Shown: piece after piece, positions 35,261-45,071 of the stretch
How positions within the stretch are numbered: the first letter of the stretch is position 1
Layout of the letters: each line of letters begins with the position of its first letter
Assembly: GCA_963663265.2 (NCBI GenBank)
Contig: CAXXXM010000002.1
Coordinates: 1,302,001 to 1,366,000, forward strand
Source: JAEXOD01 sp963663265
Lineage (GTDB): Bacteria; Bacteroidota; Ignavibacteria; Ignavibacteriales; Melioribacteraceae
Direction: 5' to 3'
DNA: 64,000 bases
Translations under genes and position numbers: made by a program
The notes under the pieces: model-generated
Database searches by the model: none
What the model was told of the DNA's origin: nothing
What the model saw: the letters and a program-made list of their open reading frames with translations, nothing else

Positions 35261-36717
35261 AATTCTTTTCTAAGTCTCGCAACGGGTAATTTTAATTGTT
35301 CTCTGTATTTGGCAACAGTTCTTCTTGCTATATGAATCCCCTTGTCTTGTAAAAGAGAAGCAATTTTATCATCACTATGAGGATTATCCTTCGATTCGCC
35401 GGAAATAATTTCTTTTATCAACTCTCTTATATGCCTATTGCTAATTTCATCACCGCCATCAGTAGAAAGTCCCTCGCTAAAAAAGAATTTTAACTCATGA
35501 ATACCCTGAGGAGATTGAACGTATTTACCATTCACCACTCTGCTGATAGTAGAAATATCCATCTCAATTTCTTCAGCAATGTCTTTATAAATCATTGGCT
35601 TAAGGGCACGAGGACCTATTTCAAAAAAATCGACTTGTTTTTCAACAATGGCACGCATAATTTTCAACAAAGTATGTCTTCTCTGTTCAATTGAAGCTAA
35701 AAACCATTTGGCAGATTCATATTTCTCACGTAAAAACTTATGAGCTTCTTTTTCTCTTTCGGATATCTTTCTTTTACGTTTATTATTTGCGATGTATTCT
35801 AAATAAGTCTTGCTTAAAGTAACAGATGAGCCGTACTTGTCGTTTAACGAAACAATATAATTGCCATCAACTTTTTCAACAAGAAAGTCAGGAGTAACCT
35901 GGTTACTGTTTTCATTTACAATATTTCCTTCACCCGGTTTTGGATTCAGCTTGTGAATTAATTCAAGTGTCCCTCTTAGGGTTTCAGTTGTTAAATCCAA
36001 TCCTTTTTTAATATTATCAAATTTTTTATTAAAAAAGTCATTATAAAACTCCGTTAAAACTTTTTCAGCTAAATATGCATAGTATGGGTCAAAGTTCCCT
36101 TTATGTATTTGAATAAGCAAACATTCCTGTAAAGATCTTGCTCCAACGCCTACCGGTTCCAAATTTTGGATTTTCTTTAATACTAATTCAGCTTGTTCAA
36201 GTGTAATATTAAGCCCCTCAAACATGTTTATATCATCAACCAAAACCCCCATATCCTGCTTTAAGTAACCGGCTATATCTAAACTCTGAATAATTAATTC
36301 ACCAATTGCATACTCTTCGGCACTTAAATCTAACATTCTTAATTGTTCTATTAAACTATCATTTAGTGTTGTTCTGCTTGGAGCAATTGGCTGTAAACGT
36401 TCTTCTTCAATTGTTTGGGCATAATGCTCTTCGTCAACACTTACATCGTTCATATAGTCTTCAATATCAAACTCATCTCTATTTTTATCATAGTCATCCA
36501 TTTCTTCATCTTCGCTATTTTCATCTTTATCTTCTAATTCATCTAACGAAACCTCCATATCGTCATCAAGAATCTCTTCTAAAAATGGATTTAACTCTAA
36601 TTCTGTCTTAATTCTTTGTTCCAGCGATAATGTATTCAGTTGTAAAAGTTTTTGATACTGAATTTGCTGAGGAGATAATTTTTGGGAAAGTCCCATTTTT
36701 AAATTTAACGACAACAT
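35257..36717 (-). CDS. rpoN: RNA polymerase sigma-54 factor
   Basis: 486 residues with all three regions. Region I is the Gln/Leu-rich activator-contact segment (GLSQKLSPQQIQYQKLLQLNTLS, shown in part: LSPQQIQYQKLLQLN). Region II is a strongly acidic linker (~residues 45-90). Region III contains the core-binding domain, the HTH (DIAEEIEMDISTISRVVNGKY) and the RpoN box ARRTVAKYRE in canonical form. Directs transcription from -24/-12 promoters and needs AAA+ activators, two of which are encoded in this window. It starts 2 bases after the DUF3109 gene and overlaps the methyltransferase gene. Confidence 0.97.
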   Translation of the reverse strand: MLSLNLKMGLSQKLSPQQIQYQKLLQLNTLSLEQRIKTELELNPFLEEILDDDMEVSLDELEDKDENSEDEEMDDYDKNRDEFDIEDYMNDVSVDEEHYAQTIEEERLQPIAPSRTTLNDSLIEQLRMLDLSAEEYAIGELIIQSLDIAGYLKQDMGVLVDDINMFEGLNITLEQAELVLKKIQNLEPVGVGARSLQECLLIQIHKGNFDPYYAYLAEKVLTEFYNDFFNKKFDNIKKGLDLTTETLRGTLELIHKLNPKPGEGNIVNENSNQVTPDFLVEKVDGNYIVSLNDKYGSSVTLSKTYLEYIANNKRKRKISEREKEAHKFLREKYESAKWFLASIEQRRHTLLKIMRAIVEKQVDFFEIGPRALKPMIYKDIAEEIEMDISTISRVVNGKYVQSPQGIHELKFFFSEGLSTDGGDEISNRHIRELIKEIISGESKDNPHSDDKIASLLQDKGIHIARRTVAKYREQLKLPVARLRKEL

Positions 36718-36719
36718 AG

Positions 36720-37286
36720 TTAACCTCTCGCCATTTTTTCTAAATGGTTATACCACTTTTTCCCGTACATTCTAATAAGAGAATCTTTACAAAACTCTAA
36801 AATGCTGAGATTAGTTTCTAAGCCTGTAATTAGTGCTGGAACGCATTCATGGTATCTCTCAAAATGTAAAACATCTCCACCAAAACTATTTATTCTAATT
36901 GGAAATAAATGACATGAAATAGGTTTTCTAAACTTAATTCTATTGTCAAAAAACGCTTTTTCAATTCCACATTTAGCTATATCTCCATCAAAGTATACAA
37001 ATACACAGTCGTGATTATCGATACTTTTTGTCATCAATAAATCATCTTCCTCATCATAAAACCCTTCTTTTTCTATAATTTTTTTGCTGTGTTCCGGAAT
37101 GTACTCTTTAATAATTTCTAAATCTCTTTTAATAAACTCTACTTCCTCTTTAGTCATTGGAGCTCCATAACTACTCTCTAATGTACAGCACGCTCCTTTA
37201 CATTTTTCCAAATTGCAAGTAAATTTAACTTCTAAAATCTCTTTATTTACTAAAACGTCGTCTATTTCGATATATTTTCTGTTCAT
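36720..37286 (-). CDS. DUF3109 Cys-cluster protein
   Basis: 188 residues. The N-terminal cluster FTCNLEKCKGACC, and later Cys in DNHDCVFVYF, AKCGIEKAF, ISCHLFPIRI and YHECVPAL, match DUF3109, a relative of the YkgJ zinc/iron-chelating family with 8 conserved cysteines. It likely binds a metal or Fe-S cluster; the biochemical role is not established. It is the first gene of the minus-strand rpoN operon. In FCB genomes this family is widespread and usually single-copy, so it may be a housekeeping function. Confidence 0.88.
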   Translation of the reverse strand: MNRKYIEIDDVLVNKEILEVKFTCNLEKCKGACCTLESSYGAPMTKEEVEFIKRDLEIIKEYIPEHSKKIIEKEGFYDEEDDLLMTKSIDNHDCVFVYFDGDIAKCGIEKAFFDNRIKFRKPISCHLFPIRINSFGGDVLHFERYHECVPALITGLETNLSILEFCKDSLIRMYGKKWYNHLEKMARG

Positions 37287-37423
37287 GGTCTCTTATGTAA
37301 AATAATTGGAATAATTTTTGTTATAAAATAACAAAATTTATAAAATTTATAAAGCTTTTTATTTTAAAATTATTTTTTTGAAAATATTCAACAAAAAGAT
37401 GAATATCAAATTTGTTCGGATGG

Positions 37424-38080
37424 TTAAAGCGTTTTGTTTAGTTTGTATTCTGTAATCTCAAATTTATCCTTAAAGGAAATAGAATCTGCATGTGCGGCAA
37501 ATAATACTAATGGAATAGTTCTTATAAATATCTGCAGATCTAATAAAAACGATTTATTTTGTTCATAAAGCAAATCACAACCAATTAGGTCGTCAATTCC
37601 ATTTATTCTATTTCCAAAAACCTGCCAATACCCTGTAATACCAGGGGTACAATGTAAAATATTTCGCAATCTATATAATTCAGGAGCATTGTTTCTAATT
37701 GTTATTAAATCCGACTCCATTAATGGACGTGGACCAATTAAAGACATCTCACCTTTAATCACGTTTATCAATTGTGGCAGTTCATCCAAACCGGTTCGGC
37801 GTAAAAATTTGCCAAATGGAATTAGATATTTATGCAACTCATTTTTAATAAAAACCGTATTAACTATTTTTGCTCTGTTTTTACTGTATAATGTTTTTAG
37901 CTTAATAACATTAAAATGACGTTTTTCTAACGTAAGACTACGTTTTTGCAAATAAAATGGGAATTCTCCGGATTGCAAATAAATAATTATTGCAAATATC
38001 ATTACCATCGGAGAAAACAATACCAAAAACATAAGAGCTAAAATTATGTCAAAGAGTCTTTTATAAGTTCGATAATTCAA
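37424..38080 (-). CDS. Monotopic phosphoglycosyl transferase (second copy)
   Basis: 218 residues, homologous to the gene at 15.4 kb: KRLFDIILALMFLVLFSPMV membrane segment, QKRSLTLEKRHFNVIKLKTL, GKFLRRTGLDELPQLINVIKGEMSLIGPRPL with the catalytic DE, and PGITGYWQVFGNRINGIDDL. It is again the short form. It stands alone, with a 137-base gap downstream and a 246-base divergent gap upstream, not in a glycan cluster. The two enzymes may start different surface glycans, or serve different glycan clusters elsewhere. Start MNYRTYKRLFD is typical for the family. Confidence 0.92.
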   Translation of the reverse strand: MNYRTYKRLFDIILALMFLVLFSPMVMIFAIIIYLQSGEFPFYLQKRSLTLEKRHFNVIKLKTLYSKNRAKIVNTVFIKNELHKYLIPFGKFLRRTGLDELPQLINVIKGEMSLIGPRPLMESDLITIRNNAPELYRLRNILHCTPGITGYWQVFGNRINGIDDLIGCDLLYEQNKSFLLDLQIFIRTIPLVLFAAHADSISFKDKFEITEYKLNKTL

Positions 38081-38234
38081 TAAAAAAACCTTATTAAGTG
38101 GATACTAAATCATGGAATTGTAATTTAACGCTCTTCAATAATAAGAAAATTTTCCCTATTATAAAAGTAATAAGTTTTTAAAAAATTGTTATTTATATAA
38201 TATTATCGAAAAAAAAACATAAAATTTTAACAGA

Positions 38235-38250
38235 TGTGATTAAAATCACA
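38235..38250. promoter_or_regulatory. CRP/FNR-like binding site upstream of spmAB fusion
   Basis: TGTGATTAAAATCACA is a perfect inverted repeat (TGTGAT-N4-ATCACA) and fits the CRP-family core TGTGA-N6-TCACA. Its centre is 84 bases upstream of the ATG at 38327. A similar site sits 81 bases before the CotH-like gene. Confidence 0.6.
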
Positions 38251-38326
38251 AAAGATAATCAATTTGCAATAAAAATTTAATAGTTGTAATTTAAATGATT
38301 GTCTTTTTTGCATTTATGGAGATTTT

Positions 38327-39946
38327 ATGCTTAATTATGTTTGGTTAGGATTAATATTATTAGGACTTGGCACAGCACTTAGTTACGATTTATATGATAA
38401 TTTTTCAGATAAATATAAAAATGGGAAAGAACTTAGTTGTATTGTAGAATTAAACAACTCTGATTTGAAGTCTCAACAAACCGATGCTAAAATCATTGTA
38501 TCCAAAAAGAATTTTAGTAAATTATATAACAAACCTTTAAAAAATGAATTAATATTAAACACTAATATTTCTTACTCTCCCAAAGCTAAAACTCATTCAT
38601 TTTTACTATTTACAAACGATTCGTCTCCCGCCGTTTGGAAAAAAATTGCGGAGAATTCCGGTGATAAAAACGATATTACCGGTTCAATACGATTTATAAA
38701 AAAAATTGACACTTTAACTTATTCAGCATTTATTAAGCTTGAAGAAGTATCATTTTTAAAGATGCGAGAAATTACAAATTCAGCATTAAATTTTGCGAAT
38801 ACTTCGGTAGAAATTGTTCTCGGCTTAATTGGCATAATGGCTTTGTGGCTTGGTATTATGAAAATTGCTGAAGAAAGTGGAGTAATAAACTATATTGCTA
38901 CTGCCACAAAACCGTTAATGAAGTTTTTATTTCCCGAGATTCCTTCAAATCACCCTGCGGTGGGTGCAATAATTATGAATCTATCCGCAACATTTTTGGG
39001 GTTGGGAAATGCAGCAACTCCATTTGGAATAAAGGCAATGGAGGAATTGAACAAACTTAACGAAAAGAAAGATACCGCAACAAACGCAATGTGCATGTTT
39101 TTAGTACTAAATACTGCAAGTTTTGCATTAATGCCCGCTACTGCAATAGCATTACGTGCTGCATCCGGTAGTGCTGAACCGGCAATAATAATAGGGACTA
39201 CTATGTTTGGCTCGTTTTGTGCAACCATAGCCGGTGTTTTTTTTGTTAAGTTATTTGAAAAATTCCCACTTCGTTATACTGAACTTATAAAATGGATTAA
39301 AGCCAGTACTCGTTTTTTTATTGGCTTATTTATCCTTTTAGCTATTATTTCTCTTTTATATTTTTCCGGCAGCTTTTCTTATATTTCAAAATATGTTAAC
39401 GGCGAAACATTAAAAAGTTTAATACAAATAATCTCTACTTTAGCCATCCCATTTATTATTGCAGCCTTTGTAATTTTCGGTGCTATTAAAAAAGTAAAAA
39501 TTTATGAAACATTTATCGAAGGTGCAAAAGAAGGATTTCAAGTTGCAGTAAAAATTATCCCCTACTTGGTTGCTATTTTAGTTGGTATTGCAATTTTTAG
39601 AACCGGCGGAGCAATGGATTGGTTAATTTTTGTTATAAGCCCTATTACAAATTTAATTGGAATGCCTGCCGAAGTTGTTCCAATGGCTTTAATGCGTCCA
39701 CTTTCTGGGAGCGGTTCATTAGGCATAATGGCTGAAATTATGAAAGTACATGGACCTGATTCTTTTATTGGAATTTTGGTTTCTACAATGTTTGGAAGTA
39801 CTGAAACTACTTTTTTTGTTTTAGCGGTATATTTTGGAGCAGTTAACATAAAAAAAACCCGATATGCACTTGCCGCAGGACTATTAAGTGATTTTATGGG
39901 CTTTGTTGCCGCCATTTTTATAGTTAGGTTGTTGTTTGGAAATTAA
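38327..39946 (+). CDS. SpmA-SpmB fusion, nucleoside-recognition (Gate) domain membrane protein
   Basis: 539 residues. The N-terminal helix (YVWLGLILLGLGTALS) resembles SpmA, but an extra ~120-residue, mostly soluble segment follows (about residues 30-150). The SpmA core then runs with EIVLGLIGIMALWLGIMKIAEE and NHPAVGAIIMNLSATFLGLGNAATP, and from about residue 390 SpmB with GFQVAVKIIPYLVAILVGIAI and MRPLSGSGSLGIMAE. SpmA and SpmB are separate genes in spore formers; fused forms are frequent in Bacteroidota. Despite the name, no sporulation is implied. Probably a transporter-like membrane protein of unknown substrate. A CRP-like site upstream may regulate it. Confidence 0.85.
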   Translation: MLNYVWLGLILLGLGTALSYDLYDNFSDKYKNGKELSCIVELNNSDLKSQQTDAKIIVSKKNFSKLYNKPLKNELILNTNISYSPKAKTHSFLLFTNDSSPAVWKKIAENSGDKNDITGSIRFIKKIDTLTYSAFIKLEEVSFLKMREITNSALNFANTSVEIVLGLIGIMALWLGIMKIAEESGVINYIATATKPLMKFLFPEIPSNHPAVGAIIMNLSATFLGLGNAATPFGIKAMEELNKLNEKKDTATNAMCMFLVLNTASFALMPATAIALRAASGSAEPAIIIGTTMFGSFCATIAGVFFVKLFEKFPLRYTELIKWIKASTRFFIGLFILLAIISLLYFSGSFSYISKYVNGETLKSLIQIISTLAIPFIIAAFVIFGAIKKVKIYETFIEGAKEGFQVAVKIIPYLVAILVGIAIFRTGGAMDWLIFVISPITNLIGMPAEVVPMALMRPLSGSGSLGIMAEIMKVHGPDSFIGILVSTMFGSTETTFFVLAVYFGAVNIKKTRYALAAGLLSDFMGFVAAIFIVRLLFGN

Positions 39947-40027
39947 TGAAACATTTTATTTACTATTTCAATTTATTGTTTTTTTCTTTACATTCATTTT
40001 TAATAATTTTTAACAAAACGAGTTGTA

Positions 40028-41026
40028 ATGGGTGATTTATCTAAATTACGCGAAGTAGCGGATCATCTCGTAAGCCTTGGGAAATATGAAAGGGCTTATT
40101 ATGTTTACGACGAAATTTATAATCAAGTTTGGTCAGCAATCGGAACTGTACAATATGGTATGAACGACTTCTCTCGTTCTTATCTTATTCACAACTTCCG
40201 TTCAAGTATAGAGTTTAAAAATTCATTTTTACCTAACGCAATAAATACCACCTTTATTAAGTGGTTTGAGCTTGATATTGAACAAACATTAAACGAGTTT
40301 ATTTTTACTCTTTATGGTAGACTTCAATGTATTAGCTATTCTAAATTATTAGTTAATGAGTATCCCCCTTTTACTGTTTACAGCGATTTTCTACTACTTT
40401 ACGGTATTATTCTTAATGCTCCTGAAAGCAAATGGATTTCGTTTGTTTATGATTATATGTCCCCGGTTCTTGATGATTCCAAAGTAAAAAAAATTCGGAC
40501 TAATTATCCTGAACCAAAAGTTCTTAAAAACATTATAGACTATTCAGCACATATCAAAAATACTGACTGGTATTTTTTGAATCTTTTAATGTTAGATTAT
40601 TTAAATGAAATTGGTGAAAACACTTCTAATTTATATTCTTCCGTTAAACGAATAGTTGGTAAATATACATATGGTTCAAACAATAGGCGTTCTTACAGTA
40701 ACGATAGTAAATACGAACGATACGAAAAGTATGAAAAATATGAACGATATGAGAAATACGAAAAATTTGAATCGAAAAGAAATTCCGATGAATTTGATTT
40801 TAGCAACTCAACCGAAGAAGAGAAATCGCGATTTTTTGGAAAGGTATTAGGACTAAAAGGGAAAATTACTAAAGCAGAAATTCGTGAACAATACTTAAGA
40901 ACTATTTCAAAGTATCACCCAGATAAAGTTAATAAAATGGGAGAAGAAATTATTGAATTAGCCGAAAAGAAAACTAAAGAAATTAATACTGCTTATGCTT
41001 GGCTTAAAAACAAGTATAATCTATAA
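40028..41026 (+). CDS. J-domain protein with C-terminal DnaJ domain and Tyr/Glu/Lys repeat
   Basis: 332 residues. The C-terminal ~60 residues form a J-domain: KAEIREQYLRTISKYHPDKV with the HPD motif that stimulates Hsp70, followed by AEKKTKEINTAYAWLKNKY. Residues 1-200 are helical, aromatic-rich and of unknown family (DHLVSLGKYERAYYVYDEIY is TPR-like). Between them lies a three-residue repeat, YEK/YER, about seven times (residues ~229-249), encoded by a 9-base-like tandem array at 40711-40770. Probably a specialised co-chaperone that recruits DnaK to a client through the N-terminal domain. Confidence 0.82.
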   Translation: MGDLSKLREVADHLVSLGKYERAYYVYDEIYNQVWSAIGTVQYGMNDFSRSYLIHNFRSSIEFKNSFLPNAINTTFIKWFELDIEQTLNEFIFTLYGRLQCISYSKLLVNEYPPFTVYSDFLLLYGIILNAPESKWISFVYDYMSPVLDDSKVKKIRTNYPEPKVLKNIIDYSAHIKNTDWYFLNLLMLDYLNEIGENTSNLYSSVKRIVGKYTYGSNNRRSYSNDSKYERYEKYEKYERYEKYEKFESKRNSDEFDFSNSTEEEKSRFFGKVLGLKGKITKAEIREQYLRTISKYHPDKVNKMGEEIIELAEKKTKEINTAYAWLKNKYNL

Positions 41027-41100
41027 CTATCTCTTTTTATTTAAGCAATAAGTCAGTTTATTTAATAATCATTTATCTAAAATATACTATTAGGTAATGT

Positions 41101-43026
41101 ATGAAAAAGCTTTTCTTTATAATAGTTCTATTTCTTTTATCCGATTTTATCAGTTTGGCTGAAAACAAAATAAACCAGGCTCTTTTAAAAAAATCTGCTC
41201 CAATTATTGTAAAAACAGACACTTTATTTTATCTTCACGCACCAATTGGACCATTTTCTGTCCAAGAACGTGCCGCTCAAATTTCTGAAAAAATCAATTT
41301 ACTAATTGAAAACGACCTTGATATTAACGAACTTACTATTAATGAACGAAATGGGTTTGTTAATATTATGCATATGGGTAATACAATTTTTTCTATAACT
41401 CCGCTTGATACTATCAATACAAACAAAACCCAAATAGAATTAGCTTATCAATACTCAAGAATAATCAAACAAAGTTTGTATTCAGTAAAGCGAGAATATT
41501 CTCTAAAAAATTTACTTATAAATTCCGGAATTACGTTTGCACTTTTTGCCGTAATGGTATTTATATTTTGGTTATTTAAAAAAGTATTCCCCTCAGCTTA
41601 TGATTATCTTCAAAACAATCAAAAACTAACATTTAAGTTTGAAATTAAAAACAAAGAAATTTTAAGTGCACAAAATATTTATTCATTTTTAATCTTTTCT
41701 TTAAAGCTAATACGATTAGGTTTAACTCTAACAATAATTTACTATTTTATCACAATATCTCTATCGTTGTTTCCAGAAACAAAGCATTTTTCAGTAAAAC
41801 CTATTTTAAGTGGGGTATTATATACAATTTATGCTACTGCAATTTTTTACGCATTTAACAAACTAATAATATCCTTTTTTGAAATATTAAATATCCGAAT
41901 TGACGAATGGAAAAAATCGATATTAAAAACAATAAACATAAAAAACATTCAAATATTTTCTGAAGAACGTTTAGTTGAAATAACCGCTTTCAGTACACGA
42001 ATTGCAAAGTATCTTTTTATGATTTTATTAACATATTTATACTTTGCATTTGTATTTAGTTTTTTTAGTTTCAGCCAAACATGGGCTCATACTTTATTAA
42101 CTTATTTTATGATTCCTATTAATAAAGTTGTGAATGCTTTTGTAGATTACCTTCCAAACTTAGCTACAATTATTGTAATTGTTGTTTTGGTTAATTACAT
42201 AAATAAGTTTTTGCATCTAATTTTTGACGAAATTGGTTCAGGCAAAATAACTTTAGATAACTTCCCTTCTGAATGGGCAGACCCAACTTTTAAAATTGTT
42301 CGTTTTTTGGTTATTGCTTTTGCCATAACAGTAATTTTTCCTTATCTACCCGGTTCTGATTCGCCAATTTTTCAAGGAATCTCCGTTTTTATTGGTATAC
42401 TATTTTCATTAGGTTCTTCTTCGGCTATTTCTAATATTGTTTCCGGAGTTGTTTTAACATACATGCGTCCCTTTAAAATTGGAGATCGAGTAAAAATTGC
42501 TGAAACCACAGGCGATATTGTTGAAAAAACTTTACTTGTTACACGAGTAAGAACTGTTAAAAATGTAGATATCACTATTCCTAATTCTATGATATTAGGA
42601 AGTCATATAATTAATTATAGTTCTTCTGCTACCAATACAGGATTAATATTACATACAACTGTAACTATTGGATATGATGTACCATGGAATAAAGTTCATG
42701 AATTATTAATTTCTGCGGCTGCCGAGTCTGAAAACGTACTTCCTGAACCAAAACCATTCGTTCTTCAAACAAGTCTTGATGATTTTTATGTAAGCTACGA
42801 ACTAAACGTTTATACAAAATTTCCAAATTTAATGTCAAAAACATATTCCGAGTTACACAAAAACATACAAAACAAATTTAACGAGGCGGAAATTGAAATA
42901 ATGTCACCTCATTACTCGGCTGTAAGAGACGGAAATCAAACAACAATTCCGGAAAATTATCTTCCAAAATCATATACTGCTCCCAGTTTTAGAATATCTG
43001 ACATATTTGGGGAGAAGAAACAGTAA
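41101..43026 (+). CDS. Mechanosensitive ion channel, MscS family
   Basis: 641 residues. Signal peptide 1-20, an N-terminal periplasmic part of ~125 residues, then several membrane helices (LLINSGITFALFAVMVFIFW; SFLIFSLKLIRLGLTLTIIYY; FLMILLTYLYFAFVF). The pore region and beta-domain of MscS follow: FIGILFSLGSSSAISNIVSGV, then LTYMRPFKIGDRVKIAETTGDIVEKTLLVTRVRT and ITIPNSMILGSHIINYS. It is the larger, YbiO/MscK-like kind with extra helices. Protects against hypo-osmotic shock. Stands alone between the J-domain protein and typA. Confidence 0.92.
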   Translation: MKKLFFIIVLFLLSDFISLAENKINQALLKKSAPIIVKTDTLFYLHAPIGPFSVQERAAQISEKINLLIENDLDINELTINERNGFVNIMHMGNTIFSITPLDTINTNKTQIELAYQYSRIIKQSLYSVKREYSLKNLLINSGITFALFAVMVFIFWLFKKVFPSAYDYLQNNQKLTFKFEIKNKEILSAQNIYSFLIFSLKLIRLGLTLTIIYYFITISLSLFPETKHFSVKPILSGVLYTIYATAIFYAFNKLIISFFEILNIRIDEWKKSILKTINIKNIQIFSEERLVEITAFSTRIAKYLFMILLTYLYFAFVFSFFSFSQTWAHTLLTYFMIPINKVVNAFVDYLPNLATIIVIVVLVNYINKFLHLIFDEIGSGKITLDNFPSEWADPTFKIVRFLVIAFAITVIFPYLPGSDSPIFQGISVFIGILFSLGSSSAISNIVSGVVLTYMRPFKIGDRVKIAETTGDIVEKTLLVTRVRTVKNVDITIPNSMILGSHIINYSSSATNTGLILHTTVTIGYDVPWNKVHELLISAAAESENVLPEPKPFVLQTSLDDFYVSYELNVYTKFPNLMSKTYSELHKNIQNKFNEAEIEIMSPHYSAVRDGNQTTIPENYLPKSYTAPSFRISDIFGEKKQ

Positions 43027-43102
43027 TATTAACATGTCCCGCTTTTTATTGCCGAAATTTTTAGTTATTTTTACAAATTGTTTTATAATAATTTAGGTAC
43101 AA

Positions 43103-44911
43103 ATGAATATAAGAAATATTGCAATAATAGCACATGTTGACCATGGCAAAACTACCCTTGTTGATAATATCTTAAAACAATGCGAGGTATTTAGATCAAA
43201 CCAAGTTGTACGTGATTGTTTTCTCGATTCCAACGACTTGGAACGTGAAAGAGGGATAACGATTCTTTCAAAAAATATCAGCGTTGTTTATAAAGATGTA
43301 AAAGTCAACATTATCGATACTCCCGGTCACTCCGATTTTGGTGGTGAAGTTGAACGAGTATTAAAAATGGCTGACGGTGTTCTATTATTGGTAGATGCAT
43401 TTGAAGGTCCAATGCCTCAAACTCGCTTTGTACTTCAAAAAGCTCTTCAATTAAATCTTTATCCAATTGTAGTAATTAACAAAATTGACAAACCTGATGC
43501 TCGCCCTGAAGAAGTAATAAACGAAGTTTATGACTTATTCTTTGAACTTGAAGCAGATGACCATCAGTTGGATTTTCCTATTGTTTACGCAAGTGGCAGA
43601 AATGGATGGGCTGTTACAGATTTAAAACATGATGCCCAAAATTTAACACCGCTATTAGATACTATTATTAGCAAAGTTCCTGCCCCTAATGTTTTGGAAG
43701 GTACTTTCCAAATTCAAACTACATCTCTTGATTATAGCGATTATGTAGGCAGAATTGGTATTGGTAGAGTTTTTAGAGGAAAAATAACTTCCGGTACTAA
43801 CTGTGCTGTTGTTAAACGTGACGGTACTATTACCAAAGCTCAAATTAAAAAACTATTTGCATTTGAAGGCATTGGCAAAAAAGAAGTTACCGAAGTAGAA
43901 TGCGGAGATATTTGTGCAATTGTTGGTATTGAAAAAATTGATATTGGTGATACTATTACAGATAGTGAAAATCCAGAACCTTTGCCAATTGTTACAATTG
44001 ATGAACCTACAATGAGCATGATGTTTGCCGTTAACAATTCACCTTTATTTGGTAAAGAAGGCAAATATGTAACTTCAAGGCACTTACGCGATAGATTATT
44101 TAAAGAATTAGAACAAAACGTAGCATTAAAAGTTGACGAAACCGGTTCTGCTGATAAATTTAAAGTATCAGGACGTGGTATTTTGCATTTATCTATATTA
44201 ATTGAAAATATGCGTAGAGAAGGTTATGAATTAGCCGTTGGACCTCCTAAAGTTATTTTTAAAGAAATTGATGGTAAAAAAGCAGAACCAATTGAAATTT
44301 TATCAATTGACGTTTTAGAAGAATTTGCCGGAAAAGTAATTGAACTTGTTAGTTCTAAAAAAGGCGAAATGCTTAAAATGGAAAGCAAAGGAACTATGAC
44401 CCGTTTGGAATTCAAAATTCCTTCTCGCGGTCTAATTGGTTTACGTAATAAAGTTTTGACTATTTCAGCAGGCGAAGCTGTTATGCACCACCGATTTTAT
44501 CAATACGAATATTACAAGGGTGATATAATTTTCCGCCAAAACGGTGTTTTAGTTTCTATGGCTGACGGTGATTCAACCGGATATGCAATTAACTCATTAC
44601 AAGATAGAGGTAAATTCTTTGTCGATCCGGGAGAATATACTTATACCGGACAAATTGTTGGTGAAAATAATAAAGATATGGATATTGAAGTTAATATTCA
44701 AAAAGGTAAAAAACTTACCAACATGCGTGCAAGCGGAAGCGATAAAGCAATTAAAATTACTCCTGCTATTAAATTTTCACTTGAAGAAGCTTTGGAGTAT
44801 ATTAAAGATGATGAATTAGTTGAAGTTACTCCTAAATCTTTCAGATTAAGAAAACTTTACCTTGACCCTCACCAAAGGAAAAAATACAATTTAGGAAAAG
44901 ATATTGAATAG
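43103..44911 (+). CDS. typA: Ribosome-associated GTPase TypA/BipA
   Basis: 602 residues, family length. G1 is AHVDHGKTTLVDNIL (10-24), switch I is DSNDLERERGITILSKN, G3 is DTPGHSDFGGEVERVL and G4 is NKIDKPDA. EF-G-like domains III and V and the TypA-specific C-terminal domain follow, with FRQNGVLVSMADGDSTGYA, LQDRGKFFVDPGEYTYTGQIVGEN and RKLYLDPHQRKKYN. Assists 50S assembly at low temperature or under stress. A strong terminator follows. Confidence 0.97.
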   Translation: MNIRNIAIIAHVDHGKTTLVDNILKQCEVFRSNQVVRDCFLDSNDLERERGITILSKNISVVYKDVKVNIIDTPGHSDFGGEVERVLKMADGVLLLVDAFEGPMPQTRFVLQKALQLNLYPIVVINKIDKPDARPEEVINEVYDLFFELEADDHQLDFPIVYASGRNGWAVTDLKHDAQNLTPLLDTIISKVPAPNVLEGTFQIQTTSLDYSDYVGRIGIGRVFRGKITSGTNCAVVKRDGTITKAQIKKLFAFEGIGKKEVTEVECGDICAIVGIEKIDIGDTITDSENPEPLPIVTIDEPTMSMMFAVNNSPLFGKEGKYVTSRHLRDRLFKELEQNVALKVDETGSADKFKVSGRGILHLSILIENMRREGYELAVGPPKVIFKEIDGKKAEPIEILSIDVLEEFAGKVIELVSSKKGEMLKMESKGTMTRLEFKIPSRGLIGLRNKVLTISAGEAVMHHRFYQYEYYKGDIIFRQNGVLVSMADGDSTGYAINSLQDRGKFFVDPGEYTYTGQIVGENNKDMDIEVNIQKGKKLTNMRASGSDKAIKITPAIKFSLEEALEYIKDDELVEVTPKSFRLRKLYLDPHQRKKYNLGKDIE

Positions 44912-44916
44912 ATTAT

Positions 44917-44950
44917 AAAAAGCTGTCAGCAATGACAGCTTTTTATTTTA
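44917..44950 (+). terminator. Intrinsic terminator of typA
   Basis: AAAAGCTGTCA (44917-44928 region) pairs with TGACAGCTTTT around a GCAA tetraloop (44929-44932) and runs into TTTTATTTT. Confidence 0.93.
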
Positions 44951-45071
44951 TTAACAAAATATCCGAATCAGTACAAAAAATTTATCGAAAATTAAACAAA
45001 TCGGTGTCCAATAGATTTTGCAAATTCCAAATTTGTTGGTATTTTTACGAACAATTTTAAAAAGGAAACGT

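Noticed and set aside
37316..37336. AT-only hairpin TTTTGTTAT-AAA-ATAACAAAA as a terminator
   Set aside because: Perfect arms, but purely AT-rich and followed by a mixed sequence; expected often by chance in this DNA.
38327..39946. Sporulation function for SpmA/SpmB
   Set aside because: Fusions of this kind are widespread in non-sporulating Gram-negatives and no spore genes are present.
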